This document shows, piece by piece, positions 8,171 through 15,930 of a DNA stretch of 28,981 nt. A program made the translations under genes and the position numbers. Origin of the DNA: CAYSYM01 sp964435115 (GTDB lineage: Bacteria; Chloroflexota; UBA6077; CF-72); NCBI GenBank assembly GCA_964435115.1, contig CAYSYM010000049.1, positions 1-28,981 of the forward strand. Reading direction: 5' to 3'. Each line of letters starts with the position of its first letter. Within the stretch, counting starts at the first letter, position 1. The notes below the pieces were generated by a model. It was not told where the DNA came from. It ran no database searches and saw nothing but the letters and a program-made list of their open reading frames with translations.

Positions 8171-8569
8171 TCACACCACGTCGACACGTGTCTGGAGACC
8201 CGGGGCCCGCTGGATGCGTGCGTGGAGCGTGAGCAGTGGGGCTGCGAGAGCTTCGGCCAGCGCGACGTAGACCCCGTCGTATGCGGTCAGGTTGTCGCGC
8301 AGGGCCCAGACTCGCGGAAGGAACGGTGAGTGCGGGTACCGGACGAGCGGGAGCGCACGGAGCGCCGTGAGCGCCATGCCCGCCCGTGCCGATGACAGCT
8401 CTCCTCGCAGCACGAAGCGGCGCAGCACCTGAGCCACCTCCACATCCGCGAGGTGCGGGACATAAATTGGACCGCCGACCTCCACGACCCGACGCCGGAT
8501 TCCCGAAGCCTGGCCGGGCGGCGTATTCAGCAGAAGACACACCACTGCCGAGGCGTCGAGGACGATCAC
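8171..8569 (-). CDS. vapC: VapC-type PIN-domain toxin, fourth acidic residue replaced
   Basis: This is a 132-residue PIN-domain protein of the usual VapC length. These toxins are Mg-dependent RNases that cut tRNA or rRNA until held by their antitoxin. Visible active-site residues are Asp5 (VLDASAVV), Glu44 (LADVEVA) and Asp98 (AYDGVYVALAEAL). At the fourth position, where the family has LLTxDxRL, this protein has LLTLHARI, so His116 stands in place of Asp. That may lower or alter metal binding. Its GTG start overlaps the antitoxin stop by 4 bases, so the two are translated together. The family call is firm; nuclease activity is uncertain. Confidence 0.85.
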   Translation of the reverse strand: MIVLDASAVVCLLLNTPPGQASGIRRRVVEVGGPIYVPHLADVEVAQVLRRFVLRGELSSARAGMALTALRALPLVRYPHSPFLPRVWALRDNLTAYDGVYVALAEALAAPLLTLHARIQRAPGLQTRVDVV

Positions 8570-8796
8570 CGGCCCTCGCGCTCGGCTTGCACCGCCTCCT
8601 CGATCGTCTCCGACAGGGCGACTGGTCGCTGGCGGGAGAGTCGATTGAGGAGCTCTTCCAGCGTTGGCGTCTCGACGAGGTGAGCGACCTGCCGGTTCAG
8701 GTACTCAGAGAGCGACATGCCTGCCGCGGCCGCGCGGACCTTGAGGCGGCGATGCACGCTGTCCGGCACGTTGCGGATCTGGACCATCTTTGGCAT
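8566..8796 (-). CDS. vapB: VapB/FitA-type ribbon-helix-helix antitoxin
   Basis: This is a small antitoxin of 76 residues. The N-terminal ribbon-helix-helix reads VQIRNVPDSVHRRLKVRAAAAG, then MSLSEYLNRQV, the FitA-like pattern. The C-terminal half (ETPTLEELLNRLSRQRPVAL...) would wrap the toxin. ATG 8796 was chosen because it leaves the palindrome at 8803-8818 upstream as an operator. GTG 8805 in the same frame would fall inside it. The complex is expected to repress its own promoter through that palindrome. Confidence 0.85.
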   Translation of the reverse strand: MPKMVQIRNVPDSVHRRLKVRAAAAGMSLSEYLNRQVAHLVETPTLEELLNRLSRQRPVALSETIEEAVQAEREGR

Positions 8797-8802
8797 GGTG
8801 GC

Positions 8803-8818
8803 CACATGCTAGCATGTG
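8803..8818. promoter_or_regulatory. Perfect palindrome, probable VapBC operator
   Basis: CACATGCTAGCATGTG is a perfect 16-bp palindrome just upstream of the antitoxin start, with a third half-site CACATG at 8822-8827. Ribbon-helix-helix antitoxins bind such inverted repeats for autorepression. TAGCAT inside it could serve as a -10 box on the minus strand. Confidence 0.6.
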
Positions 8819-9003
8819 CATCACATGCGCGCGCCTTCAGGAGGCAGAGGAGGCGGACCCCTCCGCGCCGCCTGTCAGCTCCCTCAGGGGGCCGCGAGGT
8901 CGTGCTCTCGCACGCCTCCAGCCGAAGACGCGTGTCCCGTACGCCAGTCGGCCGCCGCCCCGCCCCCTTGCTCCGCGGGCGGGCGGGGGCCCATCATCGG
9001 AGC

Positions 9004-10668
9004 GTGGAGATCGAGCGCCTCGTGGCGGCGGACCTGGCGCCCGCGGGGGCCGTGCTGGATGGCGCCCTGGCCGAGCTGGCCGACCGCGACGCCGCCAGAC
9101 GCCTGTGGGAGAAGGACCCCTCGCTCTGGAAGGCGAGCCCCGGCGAGCAGGGCGAGATTGTCGATCGCCTCGGCTGGCTAGAGCTGCCGCTCAGCACGCG
9201 GGACCAGGTGCCTGGCCTGCGCCAGCTGGCCGACGAGGTGCGCCAGGCGGGCACGCGCCACGTCGTCCTGGGCGGTATGGGCGGCAGCAGCCTGGCGCCC
9301 GAGGTCTTCCGCCTCACCTTCGGCAGCGGCCCGGGCTACCCGACGCTCCACGTGCTCGACTCGACCGATCCGGGCGCGGTCCGCGCGGTGGACGCCGCCA
9401 TCGACCCCGCGCGTACCCTGTTCCTGATCGCCAGCAAGTCGGGCGGCACGCTCGAGGTGATGGCGTTCCTGGCGCACTTCTGGGAGGCGGCCGGCCAGCA
9501 GGGAAGCCGCTTCTGCGCCATCACCGACCCCGGCACCAGCCTCGAGGCGCTGGCGCGCGAGCGCGGCTTCCGCCACGTCTTCGCCAACCCCCCGGACGTC
9601 GGCGGGCGCTACTCGGCGCTCTCCCTCTTCGGCCTGGTGCCGGCCGCGCTGGCCGGCCTGGACCTCGCCCGGCTGCTGGAACGCGCCGCGGGTGAGCGCG
9701 AGCGCTGCGCGCCCGCCGCGCCACCCGAGCGGAACCCCGGCCTGTGGCTGGGCGCCTACCTCGGCGGCCTGGCGCGGTCGGGGCGCGACAAGCTCACGCT
9801 CCTCACCTCGCCCGCCGTCGCCAGCTTCGGCCTGTGGGTGGAGCAGCTCCTGGCCGAGAGCACCGGCAAGGAGGGCCGCGGCATCATCCCCGTCGTCGGC
9901 GAGCCGATCGGCAGCCCCGACGTCTATGGCGACGACCGCTGCTTCGCGGCGCTCCGGCTCGACGGCGACGACAACCAGGCCCTGGACCGCGCCGTCGAGT
10001 CGCTGCGGGGGACCCACCCGGTCGTCGTGGCCCGGCTCCGCGACCGGTACGACCTGGGCGCCGAGCTGTACCGCTGGGAGGTGGCGACGGCGGTCGCCGG
10101 CGCGCTGCTCGGTATCCACCCGTTCGACCAGCCGAACGTCCAGGAGAGCAAGGACAACACCAGCCGCGTGCTCCAGGCGACGCAGTGCTCCGGCCGCGTC
10201 CCGGACCCTCCCGAGGATGCGCGACTGGACGTGGGCGACGCCGACAGCGTCGCCGGCTTCCTGGCCCAGGCCGGCCGGGGCGAGTACGTCGCGTTCCAGG
10301 CCTACCTCACCCCGAGCGCGGAGGTCGAGGCGCGGCTCCAGGCGATCCGCGCCCGCACCCGGGCCCAGCTCGGGGTGGCCACGACCCTCGGCTTCGGGCC
10401 GCGCTTCCTCCACTCCACCGGCCAGCTCCACAAGGGCGGCCCCGCCAGCGGCGTCTTCCTCCAGCTCACCTACCGGCCCACCCAGGACCTGCCCGTACCC
10501 GGGCAGCCCTACACCTTCGGCACGCTGCTTGCGGCGCAGGCGCTGGGCGACCTCCAGTCGCTCGCCGGCCGCGGCCTGCGGGTCGCGCGCGTCGACCTCG
10601 GAACGGACGTGGCGGCCGGCCTGGCCCACCTCGCCGCCGCCGCGGCCGCGCTGCCCCGGCGGGCGTGA
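9004..10668 (+). CDS. pgi: Glucose-6-phosphate isomerase, of the type usually fused to transaldolase
   Basis: The 554-residue product interconverts glucose 6-phosphate and fructose 6-phosphate. Sugar-phosphate motifs are GGMGGSSLAPEV (about residues 93-104), SKSGGTLEVMAFL (about 142-154) and STGKEGRG. HPFDQPNVQESKDNT (about 372-386) and STGQLHKGGP (about 472-481) are the marks of the PGI half of the bifunctional transaldolase/PGI proteins of Chloroflexota and Actinobacteria. The first 60 residues (DAARRLWEKDPSLWK) match the linker between the two halves, but no transaldolase sequence lies upstream, so the isomerase stands alone. GTG 9004 is the first plausible start; the only purine-rich site (GGAG) is too close to be ideal. 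It heads the pgi-gnd-zwf module. Confidence 0.88.
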   Translation: MEIERLVAADLAPAGAVLDGALAELADRDAARRLWEKDPSLWKASPGEQGEIVDRLGWLELPLSTRDQVPGLRQLADEVRQAGTRHVVLGGMGGSSLAPEVFRLTFGSGPGYPTLHVLDSTDPGAVRAVDAAIDPARTLFLIASKSGGTLEVMAFLAHFWEAAGQQGSRFCAITDPGTSLEALARERGFRHVFANPPDVGGRYSALSLFGLVPAALAGLDLARLLERAAGERERCAPAAPPERNPGLWLGAYLGGLARSGRDKLTLLTSPAVASFGLWVEQLLAESTGKEGRGIIPVVGEPIGSPDVYGDDRCFAALRLDGDDNQALDRAVESLRGTHPVVVARLRDRYDLGAELYRWEVATAVAGALLGIHPFDQPNVQESKDNTSRVLQATQCSGRVPDPPEDARLDVGDADSVAGFLAQAGRGEYVAFQAYLTPSAEVEARLQAIRARTRAQLGVATTLGFGPRFLHSTGQLHKGGPASGVFLQLTYRPTQDLPVPGQPYTFGTLLAAQALGDLQSLAGRGLRVARVDLGTDVAAGLAHLAAAAAALPRRA

Positions 10669-10687
10669 GGACGGGAGATGCCAGCTC

Positions 10688-10719
10688 TCAGATTCCAGCG
10701 ATCAGATTCCAGCGGTCAG
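10688..10719 (+). repeat. 14-bp tandem repeat between pgi and gnd
   Basis: TCAGATTCCAGCGA and TCAGATTCCAGCGG stand head to tail, followed by a third TCAG, a 14-base period. The rest of this 123-bp gap holds the gnd ribosome site (GGAG about 9 bases before ATG) and no gene. Confidence 0.7.
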
Positions 10720-10791
10720 ACGGGGACGGGCGGGTAGCCTTCTCGCTGGTCGCTGGCGGCTGGCCGCGGACCATCTCTTGGAGCGACGCAG

Positions 10792-11709
10792 ATGCAACTC
10801 GGGTTCGTTGGCCTCGGCCGCATGGGCGGCAACATGGTCCATCGTCTCGCACGTGCCGGCCACGACGTGGTGGCCTACAACCGCAGCCCGGGCCCGGTCC
10901 AGGAGGCCGTCCAGCATGGCGCCACCGGCGCGGCCTCGCTCGAGGACCTCGTGGCCCGGGTCGACCCGCCGCGCCACATCTGGCTCATGCTCCCCCAGGG
11001 CCGGGTGACCGACGAGCACCTGGACCGTCTCATGGAGCTGGGCGAGCCGGGCGACCTCTTCGTGGACGGGGCCAACGCCCGCTGGAAGGACACCGTGGCG
11101 CGCGCCGAGCGTGTCACGGCCCGCGGCTTCGCGTTCGTCGACTGCGGCGTCAGCGGTGGCATCTGGGGGCTGGAGAGCGGCTATGCCGTCATGGCCGGTG
11201 GCTCCGCCGAGGCGTACGCCCGCGTCGAGCCGATCATCCGGACCCTGGCGCCGCCCGACGGCGGCTACGGCCGGGTGGGCCCGAACGGCGCCGGCCACTT
11301 CGTGAAGATGGTCCATAACGGCATCGAGTACGGCATGATGCAGGCCTACGCCGAGGGCTTCGAGATCCTGGAGCGCTCCCAGTTCGGGCTCGACCTGCAC
11401 CAGGTTGCCGAGCTATGGATGCACGGGAGCGTGGTCCGCTCCTGGCTGCTGGAGCTGGCGGTGCGCGCCTTCGCCAGCGACCCCCGGCTGGAGCAGCTCC
11501 AGGGCTACGTGGCCGACACCGGCGAGGGCCGCTGGACCATCGAGACCGCCATCGACGAGGCCGTTCCGGCGCCAGTCACCGCCCTGGCGCTCTTCAGCCG
11601 CTTCTACTCGCGCGACCCGAACGCCTTCTCCTGGCGCGTGCTGGCGGCGCTGCGCAACCAGTTCGGCGGGCACGCCACCGTGGCGGCCGAGCCACCCGCG
11701 ACGGACTAG
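10792..11709 (+). CDS. gnd: 6-phosphogluconate dehydrogenase, short (about 300-residue) decarboxylating form
   Basis: At 305 residues it belongs to the short 6PGDH class (YqeC/GndA-like, often NAD-preferring) rather than the 470-residue form. It oxidises and decarboxylates 6-phosphogluconate to ribulose 5-phosphate. The nucleotide-binding start is LGFVGLGRMGGNM. FVDCGVSGGIWGLESGYAVMAGG (about residues 119-141) holds the substrate-binding SGG. GAGHFVKMVHNGIEYGMMQ (about 167-185) holds the catalytic Lys and the HNGIEY signature. The helical C-terminal domain carries WTIETAIDEAVPAPV. The ATG has GGAG about 9 bases upstream. It lies between pgi and zwf, the enzymes of the same pathway. Confidence 0.93.
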   Translation: MQLGFVGLGRMGGNMVHRLARAGHDVVAYNRSPGPVQEAVQHGATGAASLEDLVARVDPPRHIWLMLPQGRVTDEHLDRLMELGEPGDLFVDGANARWKDTVARAERVTARGFAFVDCGVSGGIWGLESGYAVMAGGSAEAYARVEPIIRTLAPPDGGYGRVGPNGAGHFVKMVHNGIEYGMMQAYAEGFEILERSQFGLDLHQVAELWMHGSVVRSWLLELAVRAFASDPRLEQLQGYVADTGEGRWTIETAIDEAVPAPVTALALFSRFYSRDPNAFSWRVLAALRNQFGGHATVAAEPPATD

Positions 11710-11798
11710 CGAGCACGCTGCAGGGCGCGGGCTGGACGCATGGGGCAGGTTCTCCCCGCCGGACGTCGAGCCCGGGGGACGCGCCGGGAGCGCTAGGC

Positions 11799-13355
11799 AT
11801 GGCCGCTGTCGACATCTCCGTTGCCGCCCGCCCGGATGGCGCCATCGCCCCTACCCACCTCCGGCCAGCGCCGCCAGTCGCCCTGGTCATCTTCGGCGCC
11901 TCGGGCGACCTCACCCAGCGCAAGCTGCTCCCCGCGCTCTTCCATCTCTACGACGCCGGCCTGCTCGCGCGCGACTCCGCCGTGGTCGGGTTCTCCCGCA
12001 CGCCGCTCACCGACGACGCCTTCCGCGAGCTGGCGCGCCAGGGCGTCCAGCAGTTCTCCCGCCACGCGCGCATCCGGGAGGAGACCTGGCGCGAGTTTGC
12101 CGGCCTGCTCGGCTACGAGCAGGGCCGGTTCGACGACCCGGCCAGCTACCAGCGGCTGCGCGCGCGCCTGGAGGCGATCGACCAGGCGCGTGACACGGGC
12201 GGCAACCGCCTCTTCTACCTGGCCACGCCGCCCGAGGTCTTCCCGGCCATCGTGGCGCAGCTCGGCAACGCCCACCTGAACCTGCCGCGCCCCGACGGTG
12301 CCTTCGTGCGGCTCGTCGTCGAGAAACCCTTCGGCACCAGCCTGGCGAGCGCCCGGCAGCTCAACCGCGACGTCCAGGCCGTCTTCCGCGAGTCGCAGGT
12401 CTACCGCATCGACCACTACCTGGGGAAGGAGACCGTCCAGAACATCCTGGCCTTCCGCCTGGCCAACGGCATCTTCGAGCCGATCTGGAATCGCAACTAC
12501 GTCGACCACGTCCAGATCACCGTGGCCGAGAGCATCGGCGTCGACCAGCGGGGCGGCTTCTACGACCAGACGGGCGCCTTCCGCGATGTCGTCGAGAACC
12601 ACATGCTGCAGCTCCTCTCCATCGTCGCCATGGAGCCGCCGGTGGTGTTCGAAGCGGAGCCGGTGCGGGACGAGAAGCTGAAGGTGCTGAAGGCGCTGCG
12701 CCGCATTGCGCCCGAGGAGGTGGGCGAGCTGACCCTGCGCGGCCAGTACACGGCCGGCGAGGTGGATGGGAAGCGAGTCTCCGGTTACCGCGGCGAGGAG
12801 AAGGTGGCCCCGGACTCCCTGGCCGAGACGTTCGTCGTCGCGAAGGTGTACGTCGAGAACTGGCGCTGGGCGGGCACACCGTTCTACCTGCGCCACGGCA
12901 AACGCCTGCCGACACGGATCACCGAGATCGCCATCCAGTTCAAGCCGGCCCCGAAGATGTTCTTCCTCGGCGAGGAGCGGCTGGAGCCCAACATCCTCTG
13001 CATCCGCATCCAGCCGGACGAGGGCATCAGCCTGTGCTTCGCGGCCAAGGTGCCAGGGCCGACGATGCGGCTGCAGGAGGTAGCCATGAACTTCCAGTAC
13101 GGCAGCTCGTTCGGCCCCGACGCCATCGACCAGACGGATGCCTACGAGCGGCTCCTGCTGGATGCCATGCTGGGTGACCGCACCCTCTTCACGCGCGCCG
13201 ACGAGGTGGAGCAAGCCTGGGCCTGGTCCGAGCCAATCCTGGCCGGCTGGGCCCAGCGCCGGAGCAACGTCCACTTCTACCCCGCCGGCACCTGGGGGCC
13301 CGCCTGGGCGGACGCCTTCATCGAGCGCGACGGGCGCCAGTGGCGCAAGTTCTGA
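11799..13355 (+). CDS. zwf: Glucose-6-phosphate 1-dehydrogenase
   Basis: The 518-residue product catalyses the first oxidative pentose-phosphate step, glucose 6-phosphate to 6-phosphogluconolactone with reduction of NADP (or NAD). The coenzyme motif IFGASGDLTQRKLLP is at residues 31-45, VVEKPFG follows, and the active-site signature RIDHYLGKE is at about 203-211. GAFRDVVENHMLQLL and a full C-terminal beta domain are present, so the length is normal. About 25 residues precede the Rossmann fold. GGGAG lies 8 bases before ATG 11799. No 6-phosphogluconolactonase or transaldolase gene follows in this window. The gene is followed by a G-rich tract and a convergent gtrA. Confidence 0.95.
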   Translation: MAAVDISVAARPDGAIAPTHLRPAPPVALVIFGASGDLTQRKLLPALFHLYDAGLLARDSAVVGFSRTPLTDDAFRELARQGVQQFSRHARIREETWREFAGLLGYEQGRFDDPASYQRLRARLEAIDQARDTGGNRLFYLATPPEVFPAIVAQLGNAHLNLPRPDGAFVRLVVEKPFGTSLASARQLNRDVQAVFRESQVYRIDHYLGKETVQNILAFRLANGIFEPIWNRNYVDHVQITVAESIGVDQRGGFYDQTGAFRDVVENHMLQLLSIVAMEPPVVFEAEPVRDEKLKVLKALRRIAPEEVGELTLRGQYTAGEVDGKRVSGYRGEEKVAPDSLAETFVVAKVYVENWRWAGTPFYLRHGKRLPTRITEIAIQFKPAPKMFFLGEERLEPNILCIRIQPDEGISLCFAAKVPGPTMRLQEVAMNFQYGSSFGPDAIDQTDAYERLLLDAMLGDRTLFTRADEVEQAWAWSEPILAGWAQRRSNVHFYPAGTWGPAWADAFIERDGRQWRKF

Positions 13356-13363
13356 GCGGGTAT

Positions 13364-13388
13364 GGGGTGTTGGGAGTTGGGTGTTGGG
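13364..13388 (+). other. G-quadruplex-like tract after zwf
   Basis: Four runs of three or more G (13364-67, 13372-74, 13379-81, 13386-88) are separated by 4-base loops (TGTT, AGTT, TGTT), including a 14-base tandem repeat of GGTGTTGGGAG. This is a textbook quadruplex pattern 9 bases after the zwf stop codon. A short GGGAG/CTCCC hairpin follows at 13386-13399. Confidence 0.55.
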
Positions 13389-13417
13389 AGCTTGCTCCCC
13401 GACCCCTGACAACTGAT

Positions 13418-13500
13418 AGCTGGCGCCCAGCGAGGCGACCGGCGAAGCGCCTGGTCATCTACGCCGGCTCGCCCGGGTGGTAGGCCCACGGGCGCCAGCT
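13418..13500. terminator. Nested inverted repeats between convergent zwf and gtrA
   Basis: The outer stem AGCTGGCGCCC (13418-13428) pairs exactly with GGGCGCCAGCT (13490-13500). Inside it, GGCGACCGGCG (13434-13444) pairs with CGCCGGCTCGCC (13462-13473) with one bulge. The position between two converging genes suggests a two-way terminator, but the multi-stem form could also be a structured RNA. Confidence 0.5.
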
Positions 13501-13916
13501 CACTCGGCGAGCGAGGGGGCGGGGCGCCACACCCAGAAGAAATGGGCCAGCAGGCTCCAGCCGAATGAGGCGCCCGTGCCGAGCAGGGTCGCCAGGACGT
13601 ACGGCACGCCGAGCAGCGCCGCCGACGCGTTGAGCACCGCCCAGCTCACCACGAACGCGCCGGCCGAGGCGCCGTGGTAGCGCACGCAGCGGCCGAGCGC
13701 CGGGCGCCGGTGCCCGAACACCCAGCGGTCAGTGGCGACGAAGCGGGCCAGGACCAGGCTCTCGGCGGCGACGGCCGAGGCGAGCGGCAGCGAGACGCCG
13801 AGCACCTGGTACAGCAGTGCCAGCTCGCCGATCTCCACGCCTACCGCCGCGACCCCCAGAATGAACCACTGGCCAACCTGGCGCAGCCGCGCGGGTTCGA
13901 GGAGAGCGAGCAGCAC
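13500..13916 (-). CDS. GtrA-family four-helix membrane protein
   Basis: This 138-residue protein has four hydrophobic helices, the size and layout of GtrA/DPMS-like flippase-type proteins that help move or use polyprenyl-linked sugars. Family-type features are FILGVAAVGVEIGELALLYQVLG in helix 1, RFVATDRWVFG after helix 2 and FGWSLLAHFFWVW in the last helix. The start is GTG 13916. The 240 bases between it and the regulator gene at 14157 hold no gene I can support. It may serve the polysaccharide genes in the first part of the window, but it is not linked to them. Confidence 0.8.
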   Translation of the reverse strand: MLLALLEPARLRQVGQWFILGVAAVGVEIGELALLYQVLGVSLPLASAVAAESLVLARFVATDRWVFGHRRPALGRCVRYHGASAGAFVVSWAVLNASAALLGVPYVLATLLGTGASFGWSLLAHFFWVWRPAPSLAE

Positions 13917-14156
13917 GATGGGCCAGATTCTCAGACGGCACCTCCCACCCCAGCAAGCGCCTCAGCCGGCAGGGTGCTCCCGACGCGCGTTGAACTGGTC
14001 GGCCCTGGCGGGTCGAGCCCTCGCACCCCGCGCCAGCGGCCAAGCAAGGCGGAAGGCGCCGGTGGCGCCTTCCTCACCCCCAACCCCCGACACTCGCGCC
14101 CCACGCTCCACGACCCGACACCCGGGTTCGCCACTCCCTGACCGCTCCCTGTGGGC

Positions 14157-14849
14157 TCAGCCGCGCGCGGTCGCGACGAGACCCAGCTCGACGGCGCGCA
14201 CCGCCGCCTGCGTGCGGTCCGACACGCCCAGCTTGGCGATGATGTGCTCCACGTGCGCCTTGACCGTGCTCAGACTGACGATCAGCTCGTCGGCGATCTG
14301 TCGATTCGTCCGCCCGCGCGCCAGGGCGCGGAGCACCTCCTGCTCGCGCGGCGTGAGGCCGCCCACCCCGTCCGCGCGACGCGGCACCCGGCCGCTCGCC
14401 AGCCGCCGCAGGAGCTGCGCCGCCAGGCCAGCGCTCAGGACCGGCTCGCCACGCACGACCCGCCGCATCGTCGCCAGGATCTCGCTCCGGGTCGCGCCTT
14501 TCAGCACGTAGCCCGCGGCGCCGGCCTTGATCGCCTCCAGCAGGTAGTCCGGGTTCTCGTGCATCGTCACCATGACGACGCTCGTCGCGGGGTGCTGCTG
14601 CTTGAGCATGCGGGTCGCGCTGAGCCCATCCAGGTCCGGCATGCGCACGTCCATGAGCACAAGGTGCGGCTGGAGGAGCCCGCACTGGGCCACCGCTTCC
14701 CGCCCGGTCGACGCTTCCCCTACCACCGCCAGCCCGCGTTCGCCGGCCAGCAGGCTGCGGAGTCCGGCGCGCGCCAGCTCGTGGTCGTCGGCGATGAGGA
14801 TGCGCGTGGTCGGGCGCTGGCTCCGCTCAGGCAGGACGTCACGCTGCAC
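14157..14849 (-). CDS. NarL/FixJ-family response regulator
   Basis: A receiver domain spans residues 15-130, with acidic pair Asp21-Asp22, phosphoacceptor Asp67 (LVLMDVRMPD) and Lys117 (YVLKGA). A LuxR-type helix-turn-helix at about 160-225 carries LTPREQEVLRALARGRTNRQIA and STVKAHVEHIIAKLGV. It is a DNA-binding output regulator, activated by phosphorylation. GTG 14849 overlaps the kinase gene by 11 bases, and the kinase and HPt genes lie upstream in the same operon, making them its probable partners. Target genes are unknown. Confidence 0.92.
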   Translation of the reverse strand: MQRDVLPERSQRPTTRILIADDHELARAGLRSLLAGERGLAVVGEASTGREAVAQCGLLQPHLVLMDVRMPDLDGLSATRMLKQQHPATSVVMVTMHENPDYLLEAIKAGAAGYVLKGATRSEILATMRRVVRGEPVLSAGLAAQLLRRLASGRVPRRADGVGGLTPREQEVLRALARGRTNRQIADELIVSLSTVKAHVEHIIAKLGVSDRTQAAVRAVELGLVATARG

Positions 14850-15930
14850 GGCCGCTGCCTCCGGCCAATCCTGTCGCCAGCGGCACTGTCGCGATCACCC
14901 GCGTCCCCGCCCCGAGATGGCTGCGGACTGCGCACCGGCCCCCCAGCAAGGAGATCCGTTCCTGCATGCCCGGGATCCCAACGCGCTCGCCCGGGCGGGC
15001 CCCGCCGGCTCCGTGGCCGGCCCGGAACCCGCGGCCCCAGTCGCGCACCTCCAGGCACACCGTCCCGCGCCCGCGGCGGAGCGACACCCGGACGCGGCGG
15101 GTGCCGGCGTGCTTGCGCACGTTGCTCAGCGCTTCCTGGGCCACCCGGAAGAGCGCGGTCTCCACCAGGGGCGCCAGGCGTCCTCCCAGCCGCTCGTCGT
15201 AGGCGACCTCCCAGCCGTCCGCCCTCAGCGCGTCCAGCTCGATCCGCAGCGCCGTCGCCAGGCCGAAGTCGTCCAGCGCGGTCGGGCGCAGCCCGGCGAT
15301 CACCCGGCGCGCCTCCTGCACCGAGCGCTGCGCCAGCGCCCGCGCCTGCAGGAGCTGCGCCTGGCGCCCGGGCGACCTCGAGCGGTAGCGGGCGGCGAAC
15401 GCCTCCAGGTGCTGGTGCGCTGCCGCCGCCACCTGCGCCAGACCATCGTGCACGTCGTAGGCGATGCGCCGCCGCTCCTCCTCCTGCGCCAGGATCAGCC
15501 GGCGCACCAGGTCCTGGAGCCGGCCTTCCCGCTCCGCGTCGCGCCGGGCGAGCCGCTGGTGGAGCGCCGTCACACGCGAGGCGACGATGAGACGCGCGCG
15601 CAGGTCGTCGAGGTCGAGCGGCTTGGTCAGGTAGTCGTCGGCGCCAGCCTCCATGCCCACCAGGGCGTGCTGCTTGTCCTCCAGCACCGTCAGCAGGATG
15701 AAGAACGTGTACGGCGTGCTCGGGTGGGCGCGCACGCGGCGGCACAGCTCGGGCCCCTCCAGGCCGGGCATGAGCCAGTCGCTGATGATCACCTCCGCGG
15801 GCCGCCGCGTGAACTCGGCCCAGGCTTCCAGGCCGTCGGCGGCCGCCTGGCAGGTGTGGCCCAGCCGCTGCACGGCCCGCTGGAGGACCAGCCGGGTGAT
15901 CGGCTCGTCGTCGACGACCAGCACTCTCAC
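14839..15930 (-). CDS. Soluble REC-HisKA_3 histidine kinase
   Basis: This 363-residue protein has no membrane segment. A receiver domain spans residues 1-120 (Asp7-Asp8, phosphoacceptor Asp51 in ISDWLMP, Lys103 in LTKPL). A linker helix leads to a HisKA_3 dimerisation domain with His161 (RRIAYDVHDGLAQ), then an HATPase_c domain with ALSNVRKHAGT (N box) and RVGIPGMQERISLLGG (G box). It is therefore a kinase controlled through its own receiver rather than by a sensor domain. GTG 15930 overlaps the HPt stop codon (GTGA). HisKA_3 kinases pair with NarL-type regulators, as here. Confidence 0.9.
   Translation of the reverse strand: MRVLVVDDEPITRLVLQRAVQRLGHTCQAAADGLEAWAEFTRRPAEVIISDWLMPGLEGPELCRRVRAHPSTPYTFFILLTVLEDKQHALVGMEAGADDYLTKPLDLDDLRARLIVASRVTALHQRLARRDAEREGRLQDLVRRLILAQEEERRRIAYDVHDGLAQVAAAAHQHLEAFAARYRSRSPGRQAQLLQARALAQRSVQEARRVIAGLRPTALDDFGLATALRIELDALRADGWEVAYDERLGGRLAPLVETALFRVAQEALSNVRKHAGTRRVRVSLRRGRGTVCLEVRDWGRGFRAGHGAGGARPGERVGIPGMQERISLLGGRCAVRSHLGAGTRVIATVPLATGLAGGSGRAA

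Noticed and set aside
8806..9003. N-terminal extension of pgi, possibly a transaldolase half
   Set aside because: The open frame upstream of 9004 gives Arg/Pro-rich sequence with no transaldolase motif, and it runs over the vapB operator.
9178..10629. Long minus-strand frame of 483 codons opposite pgi
   Set aside because: Compositional shadow of a high-GC gene: no recognisable domain, and the plus strand encodes a clear isomerase.
11793..13412. Long minus-strand frame of 539 codons opposite zwf
   Set aside because: Antisense shadow with residue bias (Asp, Val, Glu, Leu) typical of reversed high-GC codons; zwf motifs are unambiguous.
14151..15590. Plus-strand frame of 479 codons opposite the regulator and kinase genes
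   Set aside because: Arg/Pro/Ala-rich shadow without domains; the minus strand carries complete receiver, HisKA_3 and HATPase motifs.
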